Assembly (NCBI GenBank): GCA_913060505.1
Contig: CAJXRQ010000020.1
Location: forward strand, 1-62,092
Origin: an uncultured Desulfovibrio sp.
Lineage (GTDB): Bacteria; Desulfobacterota; Desulfovibrionia; Desulfovibrionales; Desulfovibrionaceae
Direction of reading: 5' to 3'
Length of the DNA: 62,092 bases
The notes under the pieces were generated by a model. That model ran no database searches. It saw only the letters and a program-made list of their open reading frames with translations, and was not told the origin of the DNA. The position numbers were made by a program, and so were the translations under genes. Below, piece by piece: positions 35,400-44,406 of the stretch (position 1 is its first letter; every line of letters begins with the position of its first letter).

Positions 35400-35963
35400 C
35401 TATTGAAGCTGCGCAACGACCTTGGGCACAACCTGCTCCATGACCCCCTGAAGGGCCTCGGTCAAAACCTCTTCCCGACTGTTCACGCCGAAAATAATGG
35501 GCTTTTCCACCTCTCCGATAAATGTCTCGCCAGCCTCGGACTTTCCGTTACGCTCCACAGCGACACGAATCTTGACGATACCTTTCCACGTGGTGGTTCC
35601 TGTGGACATCATCCGCACGTCGAGCACTTCTCCCGTGACCACGGGCAAGCCGTCCGCCTGCCGCATGCTGCGGTATTTCACGTTGCAACCGGCTGCGTTC
35701 AACTCCTCATAAAGGGACCAGCCGACCCAGTCCGCCACATCCGAACCGGGCTGCAACAGATTGCCGTCGCCGTCCCGGCCGATGGAACGGCTCTGGCGCG
35801 CATCCTTGAACACCAACACACTTGTGGGCTGCGTGCAGGCGCCCACTGCCGGTGTTGTCAGCGCATAATTCAGGGGAACCATGGTCTTGGGCGTACACGC
35901 CGCAAGTAAAACAAAACAGGCAGACACCAATATCAACTGTGTAAGTCTTTTTTTCTTGTTCAT
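35400..35963 (-). CDS. Predicted lipoprotein (YajG-like)
   Basis: 187 residues. Signal peptide with lipobox LLAAC (Cys ~23). The mature part carries a compact mixed alpha/beta domain (SVLVFKDARQSRSIGRDGDG, DWVGWSLYEELNAAGCNVKY, VTGEVLDVRM) like the YajG lipoprotein family, whose function is poorly known. AAGGAA is seven bases before the ATG. It sits next to another lipoprotein gene on the same strand, 18 bp apart, and both may form a small operon. Confidence 0.75.
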   Translation of the reverse strand: MNKKKRLTQLILVSACFVLLAACTPKTMVPLNYALTTPAVGACTQPTSVLVFKDARQSRSIGRDGDGNLLQPGSDVADWVGWSLYEELNAAGCNVKYRSMRQADGLPVVTGEVLDVRMMSTGTTTWKGIVKIRVAVERNGKSEAGETFIGEVEKPIIFGVNSREEVLTEALQGVMEQVVPKVVAQLQ

Positions 35964-35981
35964 TGTCGTTCCTTGAAAAAT

Positions 35982-36431
35982 CTAAATGGACTTTTCGCCT
36001 CCCGGAACAGATTCCTGTGCGGGGACTTCAGGTTCCTTCAGTGATTTATCCAGTTCCTTTTCCAATTTCTTCATGAGTTTTCTGGAAAGATCGAGCATCC
36101 GCTTCAAGCTGTCTTGGGCAAAGGAACGCGCGGATTCGTCAAGATCGGCTTCCGGGACGCTCTGTTTATCGGGGATACCCTGCTTCCTGAGCAGTTCACC
36201 CAAGGTCTCCAACTGTGTGCGAACCAAATCCAGATCCCGCCGGATTGCCGCCAAGGTGTCCCTGTTCCCGGCCTGCAAGGCTTTCACTTCCCGTTCCAGG
36301 CGATCCATGCGTTCCTGCATTTGCCCCCACTCACCGTCACCGGAAGGGGAGAGTCTTTCCGGTTCCTGGGCACTGCATCCGCAGGCAAACAGGCAAAGCA
36401 TAACCATGGACAGCACATACGCTTTCATCAT
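35982..36431 (-). CDS. Predicted coiled-coil lipoprotein
   Basis: 149 residues. Lipobox LFACGC after a short hydrophobic signal; the mature part is a charged coiled coil (heptads in MQERMDRLEREVKALQ, DLVRTQLETLGELL, KRMLDLSRKLMKKLEKELDK). AAGGAGG is seven bases before the ATG at 36431; the upstream extension is not used. No family recognised. It overlaps nothing and precedes the YajG-like lipoprotein gene. Confidence 0.7.
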   Translation of the reverse strand: MMKAYVLSMVMLCLFACGCSAQEPERLSPSGDGEWGQMQERMDRLEREVKALQAGNRDTLAAIRRDLDLVRTQLETLGELLRKQGIPDKQSVPEADLDESARSFAQDSLKRMLDLSRKLMKKLEKELDKSLKEPEVPAQESVPGGEKSI

Positions 36432-36531
36432 CACGTGTCCTCCTTGCACCCGGAACATTACCACAAGCCAGAGTACCTCACAACGTCCGGTCAACTCTTG
36501 CAATTCACGCAGGAAACATTACAGTGGTGCA

Positions 36532-37011
36532 ATGAACAAAATATCAGCTTTCGCCATACCGTCCGTTCTCGCCGTATTCCTGGCGTTCGCGTTTACTTCG
36601 CTCCCGGCCTTTGCCGGCGACTTTGCCGACCATGCACCTCCGGGCGACTTCCGGGGCATAGCCTGGGGTACTCCGCTGACGGAACTCAAGGACATGATCC
36701 CGGTCCCGATGAAAGGATACAAAAACACCTACTATCGCAAAAGCGAACCTCTGACCTTCGGGCAAGCGGACATCGTATCCGTGGCCTACTATTTCAAAAA
36801 AGGACTTCTGGCCCGTGTGGGCATTGCCTTCAAGGGACAGGCCAACCAGTTCCTGATCAAGGACAAACTCATCCACGACCTTGGTCCGGGCCGTCAGGTT
36901 GGCAGCCGCTACGGATGGATGTGGAAGAACTTCTCCATGGTCATTGATTTCGATACGGACAAGGACATGGGAGGCCTGTATTACACCGTAGAAAACCTGC
37001 CCAAGAAATGA
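36532..37011 (+). CDS. Secreted hypothetical protein, partner of the degenerate GGDEF protein
   Basis: 159 residues with a signal peptide cleaved near AFAGD. The mature part begins DFRGIAWGTPLTELKDM, a short pattern seen in small periplasmic proteins that bind or scaffold. No catalytic motif seen; no recognised family. Its stop overlaps the GGDEF gene start by four bases (ATGA), so the two are co-translated. A periplasmic protein linked to a membrane GGDEF-like regulator suggests ligand input to that regulator (inference). Confidence 0.7.
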   Translation: MNKISAFAIPSVLAVFLAFAFTSLPAFAGDFADHAPPGDFRGIAWGTPLTELKDMIPVPMKGYKNTYYRKSEPLTFGQADIVSVAYYFKKGLLARVGIAFKGQANQFLIKDKLIHDLGPGRQVGSRYGWMWKNFSMVIDFDTDKDMGGLYYTVENLPKK

Positions 37012-37811
37012 ACGGACCATCCTCTTCCACACCCAAAGGGGATTCCAAACCCCGCAACAGGACCCCCCGTTCCCGGAAAAGAGCCGCAGTACTCTACTCC
37101 CTGAGTCTGCTGCTACTCGCGGCGGTGCTGATTCTGGACTTCGGTCTGTTGTACAACCAGTCCATCACTCCGCATATCCGGCCGGAACGGCTTCTGCGTC
37201 TGGCGTATCTGCTCATGCTGGGCGGCATCCTGATCATGGGTGCGCAGGCCCTGCTCATTTTCAAGGGAGTACTTGCCAATCTGGACCAGGACAAACGCAA
37301 GGCGGATGAGCTGAGTGAAAAAGTCGCCCAGCTCACGGTCATCGACGACCTGACAAAAGCATTCAACCGCTTCAAATTCGATTCGGTCATGGCTCGCGAA
37401 CTGGAAAACATCCGCCGTTACAAAAGCATCTTGTCCGGCATCATGTTCGACATTGACGGCTTCCGGGCCATCAATGAAAAACACGGCTACAACGCCGGGG
37501 ATGCAGTGCTTGCCCAACTGGTCCGCTACGTGAACAAACGTATCCGCAAAACAGACTACCTTTTCCGCTGGCGTGGCGGGAAATTCATCATTCTCACCCC
37601 GCATGCCGACAGGGAAAAAGCAACGGAAGCAGCCGAAAAGCTCAGAAAGCTTATTGCCTCCGCGCAGTTTTCCGGGGCCATTACCCTGACGGTGAGTCTG
37701 AGTGTGACACAAGCCAAGGGGACCGACACTATGGAATCGTTTCTTCAGCGGTTACAAACAGGTTTGACCTGCGCCAAAAACAAGGGCCACGACAAAATCT
37801 GCACTCGCTGA
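37008..37811 (+). CDS. Membrane GGDEF-domain protein, catalytically degenerate
   Basis: 267 residues. Two membrane helices (~26-50 and ~62-85), then a GGDEF domain (~105-265). The signature reads RGGKF instead of GGDEF, so loss of diguanylate cyclase activity is expected; the Mg-ligand Asp in MFDIDGF is kept. The allosteric I-site RxxD (RKTD) is intact nine residues before, so it may bind c-di-GMP as a receptor (inference). Overlaps the secreted-protein gene by four bases. The active GGDEF-EAL gene lies just downstream. Confidence 0.85.
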   Translation: MNGPSSSTPKGDSKPRNRTPRSRKRAAVLYSLSLLLLAAVLILDFGLLYNQSITPHIRPERLLRLAYLLMLGGILIMGAQALLIFKGVLANLDQDKRKADELSEKVAQLTVIDDLTKAFNRFKFDSVMARELENIRRYKSILSGIMFDIDGFRAINEKHGYNAGDAVLAQLVRYVNKRIRKTDYLFRWRGGKFIILTPHADREKATEAAEKLRKLIASAQFSGAITLTVSLSVTQAKGTDTMESFLQRLQTGLTCAKNKGHDKICTR

Positions 37812-37840
37812 ACAGCGCTCTCCTTCTTCTGATTTTCTCT

Positions 37841-37876
37841 CCGTGTAAAAAAAATACACGGCTTTTCTTTTTTTTT
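37841..37876 (+). terminator. Intrinsic terminator after the degenerate GGDEF gene
   Basis: CCGTGTA / TACACGG with an A-rich loop, then CTTTTCTTTTTTTTT. It separates this unit from the GGDEF-EAL gene. Confidence 0.8.
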
Positions 37877-37926
37877 CCCAACCCGTATCATGAGGAAAAT
37901 TATCTGAAGTCCAAATACGGAGAGCC

Positions 37927-40467
37927 ATGCAAAGGGTCACGTCCAGCAAACGTTCCAAACTTTTCATCAAGGCAACATTTCCCACGGTATTGACATTAAC
38001 CATCTTTGCCGGAGCGATGTTTCTGGTTCTTCTGCCTGCCCTTGAAAATTCATTTCTGGATCACAAAAAACAATCCATTCAGGATCTGACCACCTCGGTC
38101 ATCAGCAAGATGGCGTATCTTGACGGCCAGGTGCAGGCCGGGAAAATGACTCTGAACAAAGCCCAGCACCTGGCCCGTGAACAGGTCCGTTTCATGCGTT
38201 ACGGTTTGGAGGGAAAAGACTATTTCTGGATTAACGACACTCGTCCGTACATGGTCATGCACCCCTACAGGCCGGAGATGGAAGGCACCAATCTCCTCGA
38301 ATACAGGGATGGTTCCGGAAAAAACCCATTTCCGGAATTGACCCGTGCCGCTCTGGCGGGCGGTGGATTCGTCCGCTATTTATGGCAGTGGCAAGATATT
38401 CCGGACAAGGAATTGCCCAAGCTTTCCTACGTCCGTCTATTCGAGCCCTGGGATTGGGTCGTGGGAACCGGCATCTATCTTGATGATATTAAAAAAGAAA
38501 TATCACTGGTCCGTGCCGAGATAACAACAATTTTTGTTATCCTTTTCATCATCGTGGCCGCCCTTTCCGGATACGTGGCCAGACAGGTGTTCATTTCCGA
38601 AAGGCAACGGGAAAAAGCGCAAACACAGCGCGAAAAACTCATGACCGCCCTCAAATCGGGCGAGGAACGTTACCGGACCATTGCCGACTTCGCCCACGAC
38701 TGGGAGGTCTGGCTCGGTACGGATGGAAGCGTCCTTTATTGTTCACCTTCCTGCGAGCGTATTACAGGATACGCCCCGGAAGCCTTCTTTGAAGATCCGT
38801 CACTGGTACGGGCCATTGTGGCTGACGAAGACAAGGAATCATGGGACGGATACCTCCAAGCCGTACCGCACCGGGAAGGACGGCAATTCGACCTCCGTGT
38901 AAACCGCAAGGACGGCTCCCAACGGTGGCTCGGCGTGGTGGGGCGCTCCGTGTCCGGAATAGGGATGAAGCCCCTCGGCCTGCGGTTCAGCTTCCGTGAC
39001 ATAACGGAACGAAAAAACATGGAGGAACAGCTCCGGCATCAGGCATTGCACGATCCGCTCACAGGGCTGGCCAACCGCACGCTCTGCCTGGACCGCATCC
39101 GGCAGGCCATGGAACGTGCCAAGCGACGGGACAAATATTATTATGCGGTAGTGTTCATGGACCTCGACAGGTTCAAGATCATCAACGACTCTCTCGGGCA
39201 CCGTTTCGGCGACATGGTACTCATGGAAACCGGACGCAGGCTGCTACGTTACATGCGCAGTCTGGACACGGTAGCCCGATTCGGCGGCGATGAATTCGTT
39301 TTTCTGCTGGATGAATTGTCCACTCCGCGCCAAGCCCTGCACATTGTCAGGCGAGTCCGTGAGGCCATGGCGGAAAAATTCTATTTCGAGGGCCATGAGG
39401 TCGTCACCACGGCCAGCTTTGGAATCGTCCTCAGCCCCACAAGTCATATGCGGGCCGAAGACCTTCTGCAAAACGCCAACATCGCCATGCACAGGGCCAA
39501 GGAAAAAGGACGCAACCAGTTCAAGGTCTTTACCTCCCGCATGCTGGAAAACGCTGTTGCCCAACTGCATCTGGAAAACGACATGCGCCGGGGCCTTGCC
39601 AACGGTGAATTTTATGTACAGTACCAACCCATCCTGCTCATGGAATCCGGCAGTCTGATCGGCTTTGAAGCGCTGGCCCGCTGGGATCACCCGGAACGGG
39701 GTTCCGTATCGCCAGCAGAATTCATATCGCTGGCCGAAGATTCGGGAATGATCATGGAACTGGGTCAATGGATTCTGGACAAGGCGTTGGAAACACTTGC
39801 CGAGTGGCGCACAAAAAGCGAACGTGCCAAAGACCTGTATGTGGCGGTCAACCTGTCCACAAAACAATTCGCACAGGCATCGTTGCACAAGAATATTCTC
39901 ACAGCGCTGAACGAAGCAGGCGTCCCCGCGGACAAGCTCAAACTGGAAATCACGGAAAGCGCCATCATGGAAAACCCGGAATCGGCCCTCCAGACTCTGA
40001 ATGTTCTTCGCGAACAGGGCGTCCAATTTTCCATAGACGACTTTGGAACAGGCTATTCGTCCCTGGCACAATTGCAACGCCTGCCGGTGGACACCCTCAA
40101 GATAGACCGGTCATTCATCAACAGGCTCGGCAAGGAGGGAGATCAGGAAAATCTGGAAATCATCAAGGCAGTGGTCGCCATGGCCCATTGCCTGGACCTG
40201 AGCGTGGTGGCCGAAGGCGTGGAAACCAAAGGACAGTTCGATTCGCTCATAAAAATTGGTTGCGAATGCGTGCAGGGATTCCTGTTTCACCGGCCAATGC
40301 ATGACCACGCAGCCAGAGTTCTGATCTCAAGGCAGGAATCCAATCCCCTGCCTGACGAATATCGTCAACGACAGACCGAACGAGTACAGGCATCGCTGAA
40401 AAAAGCGCAAGCGGACTCCTGCCTGCTCGACAATTCCCGCGACCCTGAAGAAAATGATATCTTTTAG
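37927..40467 (+). CDS. Cache-PAS-GGDEF-EAL c-di-GMP turnover protein
   Basis: 846 residues. Membrane helix (~17-40), single-Cache sensor (~45-195: GLEGKDYFWINDTRPYMVMHP), second helix (~197-220), PAS/PAC (~245-365), GGDEF domain (~380-540) with intact FGGDEF and I-site RSLD, then EAL domain (~555-800) with GFEALARWDHPE, LEITES, DDFGTGYSSL and EGVET. All catalytic residues of both activities are present, so it could make and degrade c-di-GMP; which one dominates is not visible. The Cache domain suggests a small-molecule (for example carboxylate) signal. GGAGA precedes the ATG. Confidence 0.93.
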   Translation: MQRVTSSKRSKLFIKATFPTVLTLTIFAGAMFLVLLPALENSFLDHKKQSIQDLTTSVISKMAYLDGQVQAGKMTLNKAQHLAREQVRFMRYGLEGKDYFWINDTRPYMVMHPYRPEMEGTNLLEYRDGSGKNPFPELTRAALAGGGFVRYLWQWQDIPDKELPKLSYVRLFEPWDWVVGTGIYLDDIKKEISLVRAEITTIFVILFIIVAALSGYVARQVFISERQREKAQTQREKLMTALKSGEERYRTIADFAHDWEVWLGTDGSVLYCSPSCERITGYAPEAFFEDPSLVRAIVADEDKESWDGYLQAVPHREGRQFDLRVNRKDGSQRWLGVVGRSVSGIGMKPLGLRFSFRDITERKNMEEQLRHQALHDPLTGLANRTLCLDRIRQAMERAKRRDKYYYAVVFMDLDRFKIINDSLGHRFGDMVLMETGRRLLRYMRSLDTVARFGGDEFVFLLDELSTPRQALHIVRRVREAMAEKFYFEGHEVVTTASFGIVLSPTSHMRAEDLLQNANIAMHRAKEKGRNQFKVFTSRMLENAVAQLHLENDMRRGLANGEFYVQYQPILLMESGSLIGFEALARWDHPERGSVSPAEFISLAEDSGMIMELGQWILDKALETLAEWRTKSERAKDLYVAVNLSTKQFAQASLHKNILTALNEAGVPADKLKLEITESAIMENPESALQTLNVLREQGVQFSIDDFGTGYSSLAQLQRLPVDTLKIDRSFINRLGKEGDQENLEIIKAVVAMAHCLDLSVVAEGVETKGQFDSLIKIGCECVQGFLFHRPMHDHAARVLISRQESNPLPDEYRQRQTERVQASLKKAQADSCLLDNSRDPEENDIF

Positions 40468-41101
40468 CATGCTACGGCGCAAAGTCGTGTTGACGGTGTT
40501 GTTTGCCGTTCTGCTGATGGTCGCACAAAACGTCGAAGCCTCCTCCGAAGAAAAATGCTCCCCAGAAACTCACGGACAACAAACGGGAACGCTCCTTTAC
40601 GCAAAAGACGGAGACTCCCTGATGGTCAATGTAAATGGAGAGGCCATGCATATTCGGCTCATCGGCATGGACTGCCCTGAGAAAGGACAGGAATGGGGCG
40701 ACAAGGCAGAACAGTTCACCCGCAAATTTTGCGCCGGCGCGAAATTGACGTTGCAATATGACAGACAACGCACGGATCGCTTTGGCCGCATATTGGCTTA
40801 CGTATGGACAGCCAAAGGCATGCTGAACAAAAAACTTGTTGAGCACGGTCTTGCCGTGACCATGCCCATACGCCCCAATCTGCGTTACAGCAGGCAACTG
40901 AAACAACTCGAGCAAAAAGCACGCGCAGCACAAATCGGATTCTGGGGCCAGGGAGGCTTGTCCATGCCTCCCTGGAAGTGGCGTAAAAAGCATCCGGGAA
41001 ACCATAGCCAAAGCAACAAAAAAGGCCGAAGTGATCGCTCCGGTCTTGATCCTCAATCATGCAACCGTGATCAACCCAACATTTCCGGCCACGTAATATG
41101 A
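40454..41101 (+). CDS. Secreted thermonuclease-like nuclease (SNase)
   Basis: 215 residues overlapping the previous gene by 14 bases (alternative ATG 40469). Signal anchor at the N-terminus, then a staphylococcal nuclease domain (~45-170): AKDGDSLMVNV, HIRLIGMDCPEKG and RTDRFGRILAYVW carry the Asp, Arg and Glu of the active site. It hydrolyses DNA or RNA outside the cytoplasm. The tail after residue ~175 (NHSQSNKKGRSDRSG) runs through a hairpin terminator of the facing phage genes and overlaps the tail-chaperone gene, suggesting the original C-terminus was replaced at an insertion junction. Confidence 0.85.
   Translation: MISFSMLRRKVVLTVLFAVLLMVAQNVEASSEEKCSPETHGQQTGTLLYAKDGDSLMVNVNGEAMHIRLIGMDCPEKGQEWGDKAEQFTRKFCAGAKLTLQYDRQRTDRFGRILAYVWTAKGMLNKKLVEHGLAVTMPIRPNLRYSRQLKQLEQKARAAQIGFWGQGGLSMPPWKWRKKHPGNHSQSNKKGRSDRSGLDPQSCNRDQPNISGHVI
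41018..41045 (-). terminator. Terminator of the phage tail operon
   Basis: On the minus strand GACCGGAG / CTTCGGCC form an eight-bp stem followed by TTTTTTG. It lies inside the thermonuclease reading frame of the other strand. Confidence 0.75.
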
Positions 41102-41550
41102 TCCGGAAAGCCATCCTGATCAGGTACGTCCCGAAGCAACTGCCGATAGTCTGCCCACAATGACTGTGTAGCGCCCTCAAGAGGAGCGTCTGTAACCTGT
41201 GTCCAGTCGCATAGGGCAAGCAAAGCATCCCGTTTCTGCCTGACCTCAGCGGACAAAACCTCTTTTTCCCGCTCCTCATCGTGCACCAGCTTCGCGAGAT
41301 CAAGGTTGTGTACGCAAATGCCGTCCTGCTCTTCCGAAACCCAAGGATCCACGCCCTCAGGCACAGAATAAAAACGGGGCAGCCGTTCACGTTTGTGCAA
41401 CACGGCACCCATCTCGCGGGCCTTGGTCGGACCGGCCATGGCCCATGTGGTCGGGATGGGCTGCCCTGCAATCTGTTCTTCCGGCAGGCCGGGCCGGGTT
41501 CCGGCTATTCCGGGCAAAGTCCAGTATGAATCATATGTCTTCTGTTCCAC
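41071..41550 (-). CDS. Phage tail assembly chaperone-like protein
   Basis: 159 residues, GTG start with AAGGAG eight bases upstream. The C-terminal ~60 residues (RDALLALCDWTQVTDAPL, WADYRQLLRDVPDQ, HITWPE) match the small chaperone encoded beside tail fibers in many phages. The N-terminal part (YWTLPGIAGTRPGLPEEQ) is less conserved. The last gene of the tail unit, it overlaps the 3' end of the thermonuclease gene. Confidence 0.8.
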   Translation of the reverse strand: MEQKTYDSYWTLPGIAGTRPGLPEEQIAGQPIPTTWAMAGPTKAREMGAVLHKRERLPRFYSVPEGVDPWVSEEQDGICVHNLDLAKLVHDEEREKEVLSAEVRQKRDALLALCDWTQVTDAPLEGATQSLWADYRQLLRDVPDQDGFPDHITWPEMLG

Positions 41551-41563
41551 TCTCTTTCTCCTT

Positions 41564-43048
41564 CTATGCTTTTGTCAGGGCTACAGCCCCTTCCGGGATG
41601 TCATAAACAAATGGAGTCGCTCCAAAATTGTATTTGGCGACAGCCACGCTCTTGCATGAATGCGCGATGAACCACGTTCCTGTCAGTCCTTGGACAATTG
41701 TCCCGATCCCGGCATTATCGTACACCACGCTTAAGGAGCCGGTATCACCATCCCACAACAAGCCAACTGTATCACCGAGAGCATACCCGGAAACCGGAAA
41801 AGACGTTGCAGCCCTATTGTAATAGAATTTTTTGTAATACGGTTGGAAGCCGTAACTATATTGGTTTGTACCGATGTAGCTAACAAGCGGAGCTTCTTTT
41901 GTGGCAATGCCATACACATGTGCTGCCCCAGAACTCGCCGTTTCCCAATACACTTTGCCTGTTGCGGGAAGTGCAACAGAACTTCGAGAAGACGACCATC
42001 CGATATTCCCGACAACGGACAAGTTACCGTCAGCAAGGGTTATCCATTTGTAGGTATCTGCCGGATTAAACACGCAATGGTTGTTCAACGGAGCATCCTT
42101 CGTCTGTTTAGCTCCTTCAAGCGTCCATCCAGAATCGTTGCCGGAAGAGTCCTCGCCCAGAGCCGTGGCATCTTCAAAGACAAGCCGCCCGGAACCCGGC
42201 GCATAGGCTGGCCCTGTAACCATGTCCAAAATGTCCAGTTTCGAAAGAATTCCATCACAGGGAGCGGTCAATGCATTTATTCCGACATTAACAGAGTCAT
42301 CATCCGTAAAAATGATGTCGCGATAATGCCCCGGAGCCTTTATGGATTGTCCGACGTTTTCCTTGTAACTGCCATCATTATTGGATGGATAGGTATACGC
42401 CCTGAGAGTTCCCCTGGTGATGGAATCCACCGTTGAACAAACAAGGAGCCTCCGGTCATCTTTTTTAAAGGCGGTTGGACGCCTCAATTGGACGCCTGCC
42501 CATTGTTCTCCCCCGGAAAAATCAACACCGCTGGAAGTGAACTCAGCGCCTTTTTGTATTTCCCACCCCCCGGCAGTTCCTTCGGAAAAGTCTGGATCAG
42601 GAGCAAAGTTCAAGGCTGTGCCAACCCTTTTGGGAACCCAGTTCCCTTTGATTGTGCGCCCGAAACAGCCTGCACCAAAACGCTGGTTGTGCACTACATG
42701 CAATTGTGCCATGTAGCCTTCGGCGCTGCCTGCGCATTGCGTCAGTATGTTTGCCAACACTTCGGCGTAGGTAGTCGCGCCCTCGGCACTCAGAGTGCCA
42801 TGAGACTCCCCGTTCAGGGTCACATCCATGGCCGCTGCAGTGCCCTGCATATGCACATGATGCCAACGGGTCTGGTCACTGAGAACGCCGCCTGGGGTTC
42901 CAGAGGGTTTGAACCAAAGCGAAACAGTTCCACCCGCCGAACCCGGCGCCACATTCGCAGGGCAGGTCATCGATGATACCTGTGCGGAAGTAGCTATTTC
43001 ATAGCCTCCAGAGGGATGCCTTCCGCTTTGTTTCGGAGTCAGCCCCAT
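41564..43048 (-). CDS. Phage tail fiber protein with LamG-like and SPRY-like domains
   Basis: 494 residues. The N-terminal ~150 residues look like a concanavalin/LamG-type jelly roll (GGTVSLWFKPSG, WHHVHMQGT). A middle beta-rich region is followed by a C-terminal SPRY/B30.2-like domain (DTVGLLWDGDTGSLSVVYD, GLTGTWFIAHSC), typical of receptor-binding phage proteins. ATG 43048 is preferred because GGGGAG lies seven bases before it; a GTG at 43054 overlaps the upstream stop. It follows the collar-type fiber gene. Confidence 0.75.
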   Translation of the reverse strand: MGLTPKQSGRHPSGGYEIATSAQVSSMTCPANVAPGSAGGTVSLWFKPSGTPGGVLSDQTRWHHVHMQGTAAAMDVTLNGESHGTLSAEGATTYAEVLANILTQCAGSAEGYMAQLHVVHNQRFGAGCFGRTIKGNWVPKRVGTALNFAPDPDFSEGTAGGWEIQKGAEFTSSGVDFSGGEQWAGVQLRRPTAFKKDDRRLLVCSTVDSITRGTLRAYTYPSNNDGSYKENVGQSIKAPGHYRDIIFTDDDSVNVGINALTAPCDGILSKLDILDMVTGPAYAPGSGRLVFEDATALGEDSSGNDSGWTLEGAKQTKDAPLNNHCVFNPADTYKWITLADGNLSVVGNIGWSSSRSSVALPATGKVYWETASSGAAHVYGIATKEAPLVSYIGTNQYSYGFQPYYKKFYYNRAATSFPVSGYALGDTVGLLWDGDTGSLSVVYDNAGIGTIVQGLTGTWFIAHSCKSVAVAKYNFGATPFVYDIPEGAVALTKA

Positions 43049-43050
43049 GG

Positions 43051-43980
43051 TCACACTCCCCGGTTATCAATGCACAAGGTTGTGGAAACGCCGTCATACA
43101 CCAGCGCCAACCGATGCATATCAGCTCCGCTCTCTATCTCGCCCATGATTTTCCCCGCATAGCCGGGGTCTATGGTCAGGCTGTGTCCCTGCGTATAGAT
43201 ATTGAAATGCCATTCGCCCTGGAATGTTGGTGAAACAAGAGGGAATGTGCGGTCTGCTTTCAGCGTCCATATGAACCGTCCACGAGAACGAAGATCGATG
43301 CTGGGTTTTGTCGCATCCGTCAATTGCAGATAGGGTTCGTTGATGCTGTACCAAAGCGTTTGTCCCCGCCGGGTTCCCTTGAGTATCTGATCGTCGGCCG
43401 GTTCCCCGCCCAATGCGGCTAACGCGGCCGAGGCTGTTTTTGCCCCTGTCCCGCCTTGTGAAACAGCCAGTGGTAACGCCACCAATCCCTTGGCGGCCAA
43501 TTCCCGGTTGGCCAGATTATCACCGTCTTCGTTCCAGGCCAGCACACGCCCCGGTTCCGGGTCCGGGACTTCCACCCCCGTAACGGCGGAAGACAGCCGC
43601 AGGGAAACCGTCCGATCAAGTCGTTCGGAAAGGGACTGGCAGATCATGGTCAGCAGATCCAACGCAGCTTCATGGCTCTGGGCCGGAAACGCGTCGTTCT
43701 CCAGATAGTCCGTTTCCTGTACGATGGCCGGTTCCCGTTTTATGACAAGACGCTCCCCTTGTTGAGGAGCCGAAGCCATGGTGCATACGCCGCCATTCTG
43801 TTGACCGGCCCCGGAAAGAGTATATTGCGTTCCCTGCTGCTGCGTTTTTTCCACGCCTTCAATATTCTGCAGGGCCACCAGCAAATCGCTGTCCTTCGTG
43901 AACATGAACGGCACAGCAAAGCCTGCTGTGGAGCCATTGCCCACATATTCAATTCTGTTCTGTGTCGACGATACCGTCAT
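43051..43980 (-). CDS. Phage tail fiber protein, T7-type N-terminus
   Basis: 309 residues. The first ~130 residues match the conserved tail fiber attachment domain of podovirus type (RIEYVGNGSTAGFAVPFMF, then SDLLVALQN, ERLVIKREPAIVQETDYLEN). The rest is low-similarity shaft and a small C-terminal domain (FQGEWHFNIYTQG). AGGAGG precedes the ATG; it overlaps the coiled-coil gene stop by four bases (ATGA). It probably anchors the larger fiber encoded next. Confidence 0.8.
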   Translation of the reverse strand: MTVSSTQNRIEYVGNGSTAGFAVPFMFTKDSDLLVALQNIEGVEKTQQQGTQYTLSGAGQQNGGVCTMASAPQQGERLVIKREPAIVQETDYLENDAFPAQSHEAALDLLTMICQSLSERLDRTVSLRLSSAVTGVEVPDPEPGRVLAWNEDGDNLANRELAAKGLVALPLAVSQGGTGAKTASAALAALGGEPADDQILKGTRRGQTLWYSINEPYLQLTDATKPSIDLRSRGRFIWTLKADRTFPLVSPTFQGEWHFNIYTQGHSLTIDPGYAGKIMGEIESGADMHRLALVYDGVSTTLCIDNRGV

Positions 43981-44390
43981 GAAATCCTCCTGTTCCCATA
44001 CGTTGCCGCGCCTCTGGCCAGCAGACTTTTCCCTTTGGACGGGACGGCCTTTTCCGTTTTTACTTTTGCAGGTTGGTCCTGTTGTTCGTATGTCGCGGAT
44101 TCAGCAGCCCTGTCCCGTGCAGTACTTGCGGCATTGCCTAACAACAACGAGCCGCTCATTGCCAGATTGGAAGCTCCTGCCTCAGCCCGATGCGAAGCTC
44201 TGTTTCGCTGGGTAAGCCTGCCCTGTTCCGAAGCCTGATGTTCCTCCTGCCGTTCCTGTTCCTGCTCACGGTAATCCTCTGCCTGTTCTTCAAGTTTCTC
44301 CGCGGCTTTCTGTTCCCTGCGCCGGTTATTCGCTCCCATTGCAGCATCCAGCAATCCGGCCAGATCATCGGACTGATATGTTCCTCCCAT
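43977..44390 (-). CDS. Phage coiled-coil virion protein
   Basis: 137 residues, very rich in Gln, Glu, Arg and Ala (EKLEEQAEDYREQEQERQEE), one long helix then a flexible tail. Its size, composition and place between the large virion protein and the fiber resemble small internal virion proteins of podoviruses; no firm family match. GGAGC precedes the ATG. Confidence 0.6.
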   Translation of the reverse strand: MGGTYQSDDLAGLLDAAMGANNRRREQKAAEKLEEQAEDYREQEQERQEEHQASEQGRLTQRNRASHRAEAGASNLAMSGSLLLGNAASTARDRAAESATYEQQDQPAKVKTEKAVPSKGKSLLARGAATYGNRRIS

Positions 44391-44406
44391 GTGTCGCTCC
44401 TTGTAA

